Assembly (NCBI RefSeq): GCF_018446385.1
Contig: NW_024589889.1
Location: forward strand, 1-64,000
Direction: 5' to 3'
DNA length: 64,000 nt
Source: Zingiber officinale
Lineage: Eukaryota; Streptophyta; Magnoliopsida; Zingiberales; Zingiberaceae
The notes beneath the pieces are model-generated. The model saw nothing but the letters and a program-made list of their open reading frames with translations, ran no database searches and was not told the DNA's origin. The translations under genes and the position numbers were made by a program. Each line of letters opens with the position of its first letter. The stretch's first letter is position 1. This document shows, piece by piece, positions 11,741 through 24,543 of the stretch.

Positions 11741-13064
11741 CTAGAATGCAACAACACTCATCCTAAAACCTCCTAAAATTAATCTCATAAAGTTTTTTAA
11801 ACCTCCATGAAACCAACTTTTTATGGTTTCTATTTATGATCAAAATTCGATGATTTATCAACTGTTATCCTCTTTCCACTGAACTGCTCAACTATAGATG
11901 ATAAGAATCAAATCATTGTTGATGCTTTATCTGTATGTCGAGTCGTCAATAACTTTCTATTCTGGTATCAGGCTATTGCCTCAATTGACTGATCCCGTCA
12001 ACTAGAAAATATCTTATGCTCTTGCACATTGACACTAGTTCATTGTCCTAGTTAATTACAAAATTTTCTATTTGTTTTCATCTCATTTTGCTTGTTATAC
12101 TAAAAATACTATTTCCAATTGACTAATAGTATTCCAAGTTGATTTTGTGCTAAAAAAACACTAGCCGACTATAATTGTTCCCAATCAACTAATACAATTC
12201 ATAGTTAATTTTATGCTAAAAATGCCTAGTCAACTATTATTATTCCTAATCGACTAATACTATTTGAAGTTGACTAGTGCTCCAATTTTAGTCTTTCTAA
12301 GACTGAAATTTCCTCGTGCTAAGTGACTTCACCTCTCTAAGACTTTCTCTATACCTAGTGCAATTCGATCTTAATTTATTAGGACTTCATTCTTGTCTAG
12401 TATTAAGTTGACCTTAACCTAATAGAACTTTTCTTACTAAAGACTCTTCGTCTTTGGGACTTCACTCATTCCTAGTATCCCAACCACTATGCGCCTACAA
12501 AGATTTTCGCTTGCCCAATCTCAAATCACCCTTAATATATTAGGACATCCACTACCTAGAATCCGACCACTCTAGGAGCTTCAACCTTTCTAGTATTCAA
12601 TTATCCTTGACTTATCAAAACCTCACCCCTTGCTAAGCATAGTCCTCCATAACCTTTTTGGATTTTATCCCTATCAAACATTCCGTCACTCTTGGCCTAT
12701 TTGAACTTTCCATCAATTACCCGACATCTAATCCTCTATAACTTGTGAAGTTTTTTCATCACTTATCTAATATCCAATCATTCAGTATCTCTTAGGACTT
12801 CTCATCACCTACTAAAACCTATTAGAACTTCACATCAACTATCAAGTGTCCAATGATCTCTTGACTTACCTAGACATTTCATACCAACCCTAAATTGGAT
12901 CTCTAATTGTCTAATGTTTATTTAACTTTGATCTATTTAGACTTTTTTCACTATTAAATACTTGATCAATCTTAACTTACTTGACATATCACTTCACCAC
13001 CAACACATATCGATTAAATATTAAAATCCAATATGAGCCTAGTCTAGGGGCAATTGCACTAACA
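11741..13064 (-). mobile_element. Second LTR remnant abutting the previous one
   Basis: The upper end (GCAATTGCACTAACA to 13064) is the minus-strand start of an LTR related to the neighbour, and the body has the same word-rich zone (gtcgac/attgact words, 11980-12290) and cttgac...cctaggactt phrases. The lower limit is not clear. Only LTR-type sequence is present. Confidence 0.5.
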
Positions 13065-13860
13065 ACACCAACCAACCAAGAGGCTTTTCTGTTAAGAAAA
13101 ATAGAAAAGCTATTTACAAACTCTAATTATGAGAAACAAAAGATAAAGAAGCTTCTAAGGAAAAAAAAAAGGTAAAAAAAGGTAAAATGTTTTCATTGTG
13201 AGGAAGGTCATATTAAAAAATGCCCTAAATTGAAGAAATAAAAATTCAAAGATGAAAAGTCCAAGGTTAAAAATCTGAAAGCACAATTGGGATGACACTA
13301 CATCCTCATCAAAAGCATCAAATGGAGGGATGCATCACCAGTTCAGTATTGTCTTCATGGCATTAGATAAAGGAGTAAGTTACAGACTCAATAACTCATC
13401 CGATGAAGAAAGCCAAGGTAACCTTGGTGAAGGGCCAGGGGAGCTACACCTAAGGAATCAGAGAACATGGTAAGTGAGGTAATAAATCAACCCTTTGAAA
13501 AGAATTATAATACAATTACATTGTTAAAAAAAGTATAAAATTAGGAGTAAATATTTTGATTTGAAAGAATTAGTAGGCACTTTAGAACCTAAGTTACAAA
13601 ATTCATGTCCAAAAAAGATGATCTTATGAAATTAGAGGTTGAAAACCTAGGATTAAGGGAACAGTCAGAAACCCTTAAAATATTCTTAGAAAAATTCTTT
13701 ATTGTCTATAACAATTTAAATATACTAATAGGTAGTCAAGGGACAGAAGGAAGGAAGGGTTAGGGTATCGAAGATCTAATGTTTGTTTTCAACCTCCTAC
13801 GGGACAAACAACAAATAGGAAGGTTTGAAAAAAAATTGATACCCAGGAATTCCCTAACTT
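13065..13860 (+). pseudogene. Copia gag scrap with damaged zinc knuckle
   Basis: Frame from 13060 reads EAFLLRKIEKLF, then after a lysine-rich run KVKCFHCEEGHIKKCPKLK at about 13187-13240. This is the gag tail and CCHC zinc knuckle of Copia elements, but the spacing is short (C-x2-C-x3-H-x3-C instead of C-x2-C-x4-H-x4-C). Stops and shifts follow. Downstream text (atggaggg..., gaatcagag...) has the acidic gag-to-protease style but no intact protease. Confidence 0.65.
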
Positions 13861-14296
13861 ATTTTAGGTGATAAAATCTATTTTTCAAACCCAGGAATTC
13901 CCTAACATTCACCTAACAACCAATTGCTAGCATCTCCCAGTCAATTGCTCTATCCGAATTCGAACATTGCTTTGCTTTGTCGGCCCAACAACTCCATCCA
14001 ACTCTACAATAGTCGACTACTATACCACTATCAATTGATTGATGTTCATCAGTCAAGTCCTCGGATTGACTATAAAATATTATGTTTATGCTCTGATAGT
14101 GTCATCAGTTAAGTGCATCACTCAACTAGTACAATAATTGACTAATGAAACATAATAGTGTATTGATCACACTGTAAATCCCCTCAAATTTCGAACTCAT
14201 AGTTTAAGATTCATTAGTCGATTGATACCTCTATTCTAGTCTTGCTAAGGTTGAACTCTCATCTTGCATAATATCTAGTTAACTTTTATTGTTCCC
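13861..14296. other. LTR-type word-rich remnant
   Basis: Contains several AGTCGACT/CAATTGACT-like words (13910-14230) as in the neighbouring LTRs, but no clear ends. Confidence 0.4.
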
Positions 14297-15661
14297 GGTA
14301 GGGCCGACAAGAGAGGGGTGAATTGTCTACAAAAATTAAACAAGTCATTTCGCGATCTTTTGGATTTAATTAGTTATGCACAATTAATTAAACAAAATAA
14401 GAATGCATAAAATTAATAACTTCTAAGAAAATAGTAAGAATGCTAGATTTACTTAGTTACAATCTAGGTAATTGTTAATCCAAAACGTTGAAAAAGCTCT
14501 ACAAGAAATCTTTTTTGTTAAAGGCGGAGCAGTCTCTTACAGACGTAGACAACTTTAGAAAAAGACTAGGAAGTTATTACAGAAGTTGTAGTTAAGTTGT
14601 TGTTTAATTTCTAACTCCAAGAGTTTTTTTATTGTCCCTAAAAAAACCTATCCATTGCTCGTAGACACCTCCAAGTAGGTCCAAGGCGCTTTCCATAAGA
14701 CAAGTTTTATCTGCCGAAGATAAAACTTTATCTTCGGCTAATGGGTATTGAAGACGTCTTCCATATGCTTGAAGGCGCCTTCCATGATGACTCAAAGGCT
14801 CCTTCCATCTCCTTGAAGGCACCTCCAGCAGCTGCGGGCAGACTCCAGCAGTTTCATGTGGGTGATGTTGGCCATCCAGAATTAGGCTCACCCGAATTCA
14901 TCTTTTGGTATTCTCCTTGAGCGGACTTCCGCTCTGCTTCTCGTCCCTCAGAAGTGTCGGGCACATTCTTCTCGTCCACCGGTGTACTCTTCCGCAGCTC
15001 CTTGTCCCTCGGATGTACTAAGTTCGTTGACTCGCTTCCCATACCATTCTTCTTGTTTGCTGCGTCTTCCGCTCGACTTCTTGTGCTTCAACTTTCTGCA
15101 CACTTAGACACAAGACATCAAATACAAACAGGACATAACTTAATTCGGTTGACTACATCAAAACTACCACGAGGTACTTACAACTCTAATCTACTAAGAC
15201 TTTATTTGCCTAGCTAGCATGCGATCAATGTTGACCTGCCCGGACTTCACCTGCCTAATATTTAGTCAACTTTGACCTATCAAGATTTCACCATTACTAA
15301 ACATTTGATTCTCCTTTACCTTTTTGGACTTTTATATCATGTCTAACATTCAGTCCTCTATGACTTGTTAGGACTTCACTTAATATTACCAAATGTTCGG
15401 TCAAATGTGACCCACATAGATTTTTCCTGTGCTAGTTCCTTGTTGAACTTTTAATTGCTAAGTGTCTAGTCAACAGTAATCCATTTGGATTTCATCTTTG
15501 CTAATTCTCTGTTAGACTTCCAATTATCAAGTGTTAGATCAATCACGACACATTTAGACTTCTTCACTAGCAAGTATCCGATCAATCTTGACATACATGA
15601 TCAACCATCGAAATCTAAACTAAGCTTAGTCAATCATGATCCGAGGTTGATTGTACCAATA
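14297..15661 (-). mobile_element. 3' LTR of a minus-strand SIRE-like Copia element
   Basis: The upper end reads ...gattgtaccaata (15661), the complement of an LTR start TATTGGTACAATC. Immediately beyond it, the minus strand reads AGAAGGGGAGAT, a polypurine tract, which marks this as a 3' LTR. The lower end has the GGCCGACAAGAGAGGGGTGAATTG signature. The internal word zone here is of the gaaggcgcct type (14680-14830), unlike the GTCGACT type of the neighbours. Confidence 0.75.
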
Positions 15662-15672
15662 ATCTCCCCTTC
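15662..15672 (-). promoter_or_regulatory. Polypurine tract of the minus-strand Copia element
   Basis: Minus strand AGAAGGGGAGAT directly precedes the LTR start, the usual site for plus-strand DNA priming in retrotransposons. Confidence 0.7.
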
Positions 15673-16606
15673 TAATAAAATGATGGGACCCACAAAAATA
15701 TAAATGATGGGTCATTATTTTATGTGTGTATCCCTGAACTTTTCTCTTAGATTTTTGCCCTTTACATATCATTACTCTTTTTTATATTACTTCATCTATC
15801 TATGTCTTTCCAAAACCTATACCTAATTGTACTTAATAGATATATGATAATTACATTAATAATTTTTTTTATTATCACTACCTTAAGAGTTATAATCATA
15901 TATCTCTTATTATTTACTACTATATTCTTTAAAGAACTATCTAAAATAACATTTACTTCATTTCTTATTTTGCTCCTTATATATCATAACTTAAAACCAA
16001 AATTTCCTATTATCTATCTTCTCTACTTTGTATTTTATTTCTTATATATATAAAATATTAATTTTTCTAATCATCATATTTATTATCTCTATTATTTTAT
16101 CACATTCTTATATTTCCTATTTCAAATCTAAAACAATCGATATTAATATAATATTTATTTTACAACTGATATTAGTAAAATCAAAATTAGTGTAATATTT
16201 ATATTTATCCTGCCTACAACATAAGATCTCTTTCATATATATAACATTGAACATGTTCTTTTCAACGAACTTAATATTAAGTTAATAATTTGAAAGATCA
16301 ATTTATAAAATATTCACTTGTGTTGGACACTGACTAACAACTTATTACAACTCCCATTTTTTTCATATACACTTAGAGATCTACATAGATGATTTTATCA
16401 CTCTACTTATAGATAATATTATAAAATAAGAAGGCGCCATTAAATTTTTATACAAGCAATCAGGAATATTCTGTAATATTTTACATAACTGTAAATTATA
16501 TATATAATATTATAATCCAACAACTAAATTTTAAAGATGAAATCCTAAATGATATATCCACAACTTAAAATAAAAAAAATAAAAAACTATACAATAAAAG
16601 TATAGT
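15673..16606. other. Very AT-rich sequence between a Copia LTR and the IPT2 3' end
   Basis: No coding signal; long runs of A/T with short open frames only. It could be decayed Copia interior. Confidence 0.4.
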
Positions 16607-16815
16607 AAATGGTGGCAAAAGATAAATATGCTCGCCCCCAGCGCTCCCGTCAATCTATCCCAAGATCAACACGAAGAAGATAAATCACGAACGATTACTA
16701 ACCTTTGAAATAATGACTAACATATAAGGTAAATATTTACCTCGACTTTATCGAGATTAAAACCCCAGATAATAAATGATTACATATATAAGGTTCATAT
16801 GGTAGGCCTCCTATA
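16607..16815 (-). mobile_element. SINE family 2 copy, minus strand, just 3' of IPT2
   Basis: The order gcaaaagataa, ctcgcccccagcgc..cccgtcaatc, caacacgaagaagataaatcac, then gagattaaaacccc is the reverse complement of the copy at 30525-30705. The shared consensus has a tRNA-like B-box (GGGATCAAAATTC). It lies about 160 bp downstream of the IPT2 stop codon and could fall in its 3' UTR. Confidence 0.65.
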
Positions 16816-16976
16816 TCATTAGTATCATCAGTGACTGAGGGGACAGAGCGCCCACATCACTTCCACAGGGTGCATCATCCATGAAATTAAAAATGGGATA
16901 GTAAGAATTAAAACCAAGTAAATGAATATAATCATGTCACGAATAGGTACAATAACTAGACAGTTGACCCTACAAA

Positions 16977-19900
16977 CTAAGGCACCGTTCTAACTTGTTG
17001 GGTGATATAGAATTGCTTCTTCAGGCCAAACAATCTTTTTCTATGCCTACGACCTTGCTTATGTTGCTCCCATTCATGTACTCCTCGCAAAACCTGATTG
17101 CCACACGCCTGCAAAAGTAAACATAATCACTATATTTATGCTAAGAAAACCCAAGAGAGCATGAAACGATGAGTAAAGTTGCCTGTATAAGGGGACAGTT
17201 CGTTGCACGAAACCCCCTTCAATGTAGAATTCCGAGGAATGGTATTATATGCAACCGTATCCTACTTTACAAGAGGTTATTTCGAGACTAAACTGTGTTG
17301 AATTAAAAGAAGAATCTAACTCGGCGCATCCTTGAACTTGAATTAGCATTCTTGGAAAAAGAATGCAGAAATAAGACAAAATAGTTAAAACATGTTGTGG
17401 AAGATGGGAACACTATATAGTTAAAAGTATCATTCTCTGAAATGGTATACATTGTTCGCCAAAGAAATAATAACACTTACTGTGTAATTTGGTTGGTTGA
17501 AATATTTGTTCCATTCTTGATAGATTTTGCAACATTTTCTTGCAAAATGAACAGCAATTCCCGGATTGTGGTTCTTTAATGATCCTGGAATACCATTTTC
17601 CACAATCTTTATTCCCTCTAGAACTCATCTATTCTTTACATCAAACTCAAAAATACTCGTATGAATTGTTATTCTATATACCTAACTAATACTTATTCCT
17701 ATTATATTCTTATTATATTCAATTTCGCGAGAATAAATACTCTTAAACATCAATTGATTCACATCTAATCAGAAGGTACCTAAAATAAATCAAATGACGA
17801 CCAAATGGTCGATTGAGAACTTCAATTGACTAACAAATGGTGAAACCTAACTATTTGAGATGGACTAGACAGAACTTGTCTCATCATTAGATTCTTATTA
17901 CATTATCACCAGTAATATGCAAACATTAAATTATTCTAAATAATTTTAAGTATAGATGCATTGAGTTCCCATTGTCGGACCTGATTGATTGAATTGGTCT
18001 AATTATAAAATATATTGACCATCTATGGGAACTCTAGATTTGTATCTTAAAATATATAATTATCAATTAGAATAAACATTATCATTCTTTAGATAGCTTC
18101 AGGAAAATGAAACACTTCCTGAACCAGTAAATGGAGAAAGACCACAATAGAGCTCATATTGGCTTGTCGAGCAAGTCCACCAACGCTTGACATCCTAGTA
18201 TCAGAAAAATTAACCATATAGTTGGAGCAAGATAGACTTACCTCACATATATATTGGGTCCACAAGTCCCTTAAAACTGGACCCTTTTGCTCGAAATGCC
18301 CCAGCTTTTTATTGTTGGTCAAAGAACCCGGTTCCTCCAAAAAATTTCTCACAATTTTTGCACAAGGTTCAACTACTGTCGTCTTCCATAGATCACCCGA
18401 GTTGCCTGTAGGAGTACACATGTTACATATAAACAAAGATGTTTAAGCTCCAAAAAAATTCATTAAATGAGCAAGTGAGATAACGGTGCAGACAGGTAAA
18501 AGCTTCTGTTGCATCAACATGGTGAAAGTTCCATCCAAAAACTGACTTCAATTGATTAAGCCGTCGTTTCTGAGATAAAAGAATTCATGCAGCTTAAGCT
18601 TGTATAGTGATCAATTTCTATATTTTTTCGAAAATATATAACCATGAGTTTCACAATTAGAAGATAGTACAAAAAAACAAGTTTACTTGGCGGCGAACAA
18701 GTTTGCATGTGTTGGATTTTAACTTCTCTATGGCTTCAGCTAACAAGTTTTTCAACACGTCACCATTCATATCACCAATCTCTGAGAAATATGGCCATGG
18801 GACCTCAGTTGACTCTTTAATGGAGAAGTAGCTTTTAAAAAACATCCCAAATTCATGGACACCAATAGCCTGATATAAGCCTTGGGTATAATCTGTGTTT
18901 TGATTGTAGATACCACAGACTTCATTCAGCAGTCCAGAATCAAGCATGGAGTCAACTCTTTGTTCCACATATCTATCCAGTATAGGTAGAGAAACATCCA
19001 CCCATACAAAACAACAATTATATCTAGAATTATCAGCACGTCCCCACTTCTGCAATGCCACAAGAAAATTCAAAGATCAACAAATAAGGATCACCGTTCC
19101 ATTGCAACTTAGTTTATTTTCAATAGATGCTTTCCTAAAATTAATAGGAGAAGATGCAAACAGGCACAGTACACTGCATATGCATCAAAGTGCAGAATGT
19201 CGCAGAAGCAATGGAGCAAAAACAACAGTGGGAATTTGTGTTTCCCAATTTGTTGTATACCTCAGCATTCTTTCCCTGAAAAAGATTACTAGGCCGGACA
19301 CCAGAGCTTTCATACAAGTCCAAATAACGTTTTATCTGCACAAATCCTAAAAAATTAATAAGAGAGAAATTTAGAAATTAAAACTAATATATAAATACAT
19401 GAGTAAAAAAACTAATAGGCATAAAAAATGGGCACCTTGATATTTTCATGCCATGGATAATTTATACAGACAAACACAACGAAAATCATGCCTCATGCGC
19501 AAGATTGGCAAGTTCAACACACATTAAAGAAAACATGCAAGTTTTGTTCAACAAAAAATGGGGAAAAAACACAAACATAAAAAAGGAAGATAAACATTAT
19601 AGTGTTATTTTTATTGTATAAAGAAAGAAAAACATCCAGATGCTAATCAACGCAAAACAGCAAAACAAAAACAGCATTACGGGATAACAATTAAGGATTT
19701 AAGCTGATTAAATGTATTGCCAACCATAAAGGGAAAGAAGTAGTTGTTCTATGAACTATTACTCAGTTTTCAAATGCAATCTGACTTGAACTATGCTGAC
19801 TGTTAGATAGTTTGTGGACAATCTACACCACATGGCTGCCCTACAATAAATGCAGCTGCCCAATAGAAGCCCTTTAAGTCATAAAAGTCCATACTGAATG

Positions 19901-21462
19901 TGCTCACATTCAGAGGCAAATGATTTAATTATCTAATGTACAAAGGAAGAGAATTCCAATAAAACATAAGCATCTCTCTCAAACCTCTTGTAACATGGTA
20001 GTAGAACAATGATAAGCAATTCCTTGCAAGGGTCTACTTTCTACACCAATTCTGCTACTTCTAATTGGTTCTAGCTCTGTTTATTTCAAAGGATGAAAAA
20101 AAATCAAGGGATGGATAAGTATGGCTAGATGGATAAATAGATGATCTGATAAAGGGCAACCCGGTGCAGGAAACTCTAGCCATCGAATCAACCCACCTAG
20201 CCTGTTTGGCCTACTCATTCTAAGCTCTCAGCCTTTTCAACAAGCTCTCTCTCAAGTTTTCTGGATAAGATTTTGGAGTTTAAAATATTTTTGGTTCTAA
20301 TAAATTTTTCTTTAAAATTTGTTATATTGCAAGTATCTCTTAGAAAACACTAAAGATATAAATGATCATTAACATTGTTTTCAAGTATATGTATATGAAT
20401 GAACCATCAAAAGATCAATAAAGGAAAGCACTACTTAGAAAAAAACAACAATTAATGGAGGACAAAAAAGGAAATTGCTGATAAGGGATTTACTTTTCTG
20501 TGGTCATTTGGATGGATCCTGTTCGCAGCAACTGGATCAACCTCCTTCAGCCGCTCAAAGCTAGCAATTTTATCAATTCCACAGTTTTCTGAACCGCAGA
20601 AGTTAAAACAGCAAAAAAGGCAGTAAACATGGCAAATACGGCTTCTAAAAGGATTCACAACACAGAACAAACGAAGCTATCTCATATCACCTCGAGGTTC
20701 ATCCCGTGAGCATGCTGCCACATCTTCCACTAGATCATCCGCAAGGAATGGGCTCACAAGAGCCTATCAAACAGAAACAATACTTAGAAGAAACTAGAAT
20801 TAGAATGCTAAGATGAACGATTTTCTAAAATTAACGTACCTGGATGTAGTAATTCGTACCCCCAACGACAACCGGGAGGCCCTCACGTAACAGAACGTCA
20901 TCTATAATCTTTGTACCAAAAAAAACTAATAAAAGACAAGAATCTACGTAATATATTGCATAAAGCGCATATACAAAGACTATAAAAATCTCAAGACTTA
21001 CTGGAATCGCCAGATCACGGAAATCTCTGGAAGTGAAACCAACAGACGGATCAATACAACCTAGCAGATGATGCGGAACTCCTAAAGTTTAAACAAGAGA
21101 GCTTCTTTACTTGCATAAATTTTTGAAGAGGGTTCAACGAACCACAACTTACATCGTTAGGGTAAAGAGGAGGAAGACAGCAAACCATTGCGTTCAGGGA
21201 CGGGAACTTTGTTAGTGAGGACGTCGAGGCCTCGATAGACTTGCATAGAGTCGGCGTTGACGATCTCCACGCCGGATAAGTGTGAGGCGAGATCGATGGC
21301 CAGGCGCGACTTCCCTGCCCCAGTCGCTCCCATCACAACCACCACCTTGTTCTTGCTTTTCACACCTTCGTCTGTGCGATTGCCGGCGAATGGGATGTGC
21401 TCGTCGGGATCGACCATCGCCTCCTCCTCCGTCGGCAAAGGGGCTCCGTTCGTGTCCGCCAT
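16977..21462 (-). CDS. IPT2: tRNA dimethylallyltransferase (tRNA isopentenyltransferase), ten exons, complete
   Basis: Exons on the minus strand: 21462-21186, 21081-21002, 20908-20840, 20763-20691, 20588-20494, 19335-19261, 19049-18687, 18569-18494, 18405-18242 and 17108-16977. All have GT-AG junctions, sum to 1404 nt and give 467 aa. The protein has a P-loop GATGAGKS (45-52), NADSMQVYRGLDVLTNK (69-85), VPHHLLG (94-100), VVVGGTNYYIQ (132-142), DPVAANRIHPNDHRK (184-198), DRYVEQRVDSMLDSGLL (250-266) and a C-terminal zinc finger (C423, C426, H440, H446). The family moves the dimethylallyl group of DMAPP to N6 of A37 in tRNAs, and in plants is the source of cis-zeatin-type cytokinins. The zinc finger and length fit the cytosolic/eukaryotic IPT2 class. 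The start is the ATG before ADTNG; a further upstream in-frame ATG would add 16 residues. The exon 8 donor is ambiguous: GTCTGC at 18493 or GTTATC at 18484, both in frame. Introns 5 and 9 carry SINE scraps. Confidence 0.96.
17187..17290 (-). mobile_element. Au-type SINE remnant in IPT2 intron 9
   Basis: Plus-strand order ggggacagttcgttgcacgaaac, tatgcaaccgtatcctac, tttacaagaggttatttcgagact matches the 3' two-thirds of the Au-type SINE at 2752-2918. It is diverged and lacks a clear head. Confidence 0.65.
20150..20185 (-). mobile_element. Tiny Au-type SINE tail in IPT2 intron 5
   Basis: aaagggcaacccggtgcaggaaactc matches only the terminal 3' segment of the same SINE family. Too short for certainty. 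Confidence 0.4.
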
Positions 21463-21951
21463 CTCGGCCCCCAGGCCCCAACACAGCAGATGCAGGAAAG
21501 CCGAAATCAATAAGCCGACATTTTATTATTCATTTAAAACAAATATTATAATCGGATTAATATCAAACTAGAAGGTCAACTCTCGTATGTGATTTTTTTT
21601 AAATAAATAAACTAATAAATAATTATTAATTTGCATATCTTAGAGTTAAAAGTCGATGATAAATGTTTTTTTTAAATAAAATTATAAAAAATAAATTCTA
21701 TATTATATTATTTAAAACAAATTCTCGACTTTAATCTTTTTGAGAGTTATAAAAAAATATTATTGCAAATGCAATTCTCAATTATATATTAGCAATTAAA
21801 TATCAAATACATAAACAACAAAGATAAATAAAATAAAATAAAAATTTAAAGGTAATATAAAATTTTAATATGATTCAAATCTCAAATTTTTATTTTACCA
21901 ACTCTTAAGGTGAGTCATATTCTTTGAAATCTCATACACAAAAATGGAAAA

Positions 21952-22026
<75 letters not shown>

Positions 22027-22030
22027 AATA
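21463..22030. other. IPT2 upstream region and AT-rich spacer
   Basis: The first bases are the presumed IPT2 5' UTR and promoter, read on the minus strand. No clear TATA box was singled out because the whole region is A/T-rich. It ends in a long TA microsatellite. Confidence 0.5.
21957..22022. repeat. (TA)n microsatellite
   Basis: About 33 uninterrupted TA units, able to form a cruciform. Confidence 0.95.
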
Positions 22031-23208
22031 GATAGAAAAATAAATACAAAAGCGCAATAAAATATAGAAATCAACTATTCAAAAGAATCTCCCCCTTCAG
22101 AGTCGTTGGAAGCAATTTAGAACAAAGAGCAATGAAAGTATTGCATGATGTAAAGTTATGAATGAGATGCTGTTCCAAGTAGCTTCACTCCTCTATTGAT
22201 TGTCACAATCTTTGAAAATCAAGTCGACTCAATCTTTTTATATTAGTCAACTAAATGCTAAATTTTGAAACCTTATCTAGCTCTAATGATTATTTTTATC
22301 CAATTGACTGAAAGTGCATTAAGTTGACTCTACTGGATAAATCTTCTACATTTCCTTCTTACAATTTTGTCTTTAGCCGATTCAATCATCCTTTAGTTCA
22401 CTTAGAAAAATTCATGACATTTTCAAAATTTTCATTATTAATATAATTTTGGTCGACTCTGCATCCTAATTGACCCAATTCTTGTAGCCAGAACCTTATT
22501 CTACAAAGAGAAAATCTTGAGTTAACTCATGACCATTCCAGTCAATTGAAATGCAAAGACAATCGACTCAAGCCATGTTAGCCGACTGAATTATCCTTCA
22601 ATTTACTCAAGCCATGTTAGCCGACTGAATTATCCTTCAATCGACTCAAGCCATGTTAGAACATAATATTTATGCCCATGAACAACAAGGCAACAATCAA
22701 TTACTGAGTCGACTCGGTTGTTCAGTAAATTCTCTAGTCAATTGAATCTATTCAATTCTAAATTTATTCATCGACTAAAACCCAGAACAACTATTTTCTA
22801 ATTAAATATACACCTAAATACAAAAAAAAAAAAAACCCAAAAGTGGCATTTACTCATCATCACTTATTTCACATGCCATCATAAAGGCCTTGAGAAAATA
22901 AGATGACGATGCTCCTCCCTTGAGTTTCTCACAACGAGTCTCCAACCCTTTAGAGTACCAAGCTTACCGAGCTTGATCTAGCTTGATTTATGCTCGATCT
23001 AAGTTTTTAAGCCATTGAACCAACATCCACATAGACATGGAGATCTCCCTGCACAATAAATTTGCTAAGAGTTCACTCATTTAGAATTTCATCATCTAGC
23101 AAAGACCTCTTGGATTTCTAACAAGACCTGTTGAACTATTTCACATATGTCAGGACTTCACTCCTTCAAAATTTGTCTATCCTCCAAGAACATCTTAGTG
23201 TTGGGATG

Positions 23209-24474
23209 TATGCTCATAAAGAAATGTTTTAATTTTATTTGAGAAAATTTTCAATAATAATTATTTTCTTACATGTTATAGATGTAAATATCAAAAATCC
23301 CTAGATTATTATTGTGTGACTTTAAATATTATATACAAATAGTTATATACAAGAGGATAGTATTTAAAGTATAATAATCTAATTTATCCGTAATTAGAAA
23401 TTAAAGTTGAGATCTTTAATTTAAAATTACTAGCGTGGTTCATTACATTCCAAATGAAACAATTTTATCCTATTGTTGACATGAGATTATTGTAATGAAA
23501 ACACTTTATATAATTTGATTATATAGGACTGGAACATGATTAATTTTAAATCTCTAGTAAATTCTGTGATAAATAGATTATTTATTATTAATCATTCTCA
23601 TATATGAATTGATCTTAATTCTACGTAATTAATAGACTCTTATTTATAATATTATATTTTTTTACTTATAAAGTGATGACACAAATAAGATAGTGTCAAA
23701 TAATCTTGATATATTAGAAATATAATAAAATAAATAGCCAGAAATATTAATATACAAGATGGAATACATTTCTTCATAAAGAAATCAGATGACCAGTTCC
23801 CTTAAGTGTTTGTTGATTTGAGATTTGAATAATAAGAGTGTGATCAGATCATAAATATATTATTCATTAGAAAATCAATGGGACTTAAGGAAAAAAGATA
23901 TAATTAAAGAGGTTAACGAAAATTACATAGCTTTGATTATGAACTATTAATGGAGGATCAAGTTATATGTAACGACTATATTAATGAATTATTCCTTACT
24001 CTTGAATAATTTGCTATCTATAATTTCAAGAGTGCAATTCCAAACTTATAGTGGAGTAACTTTAGAATTAATGATATTGACATACTAATTAAAGAGTTTA
24101 ATTTAATCAATATTATTGGAGCTTGAGATTATAGGTTCATAGCTCCCCATGCTATCTCCTAATTACATTGAACACCTATGATAAAAGTATTAGATTCACA
24201 CATCCTTAATTGGGTGGGTAAGAAATTATAAACGAAAAATATTTTCTTTTATAATTTTATATTTTCTACCGTTCAATCAATTTTTAAAATTAATTGAATT
24301 TTATTATTTTGTGATAAAGATCACAAAATTATATCCATTCCACTTAATAAGTTTTGACTTATTAACATTTTCCTTTTCAATGTTTGTTGGATGAACATTT
24401 GAACTCAAAGGAAATAATAAAAGCATTATGGAAGAGATTTTATTCCCGTCACCATTCATATTATATATATATAT

Positions 24475-24543
<69 letters not shown>

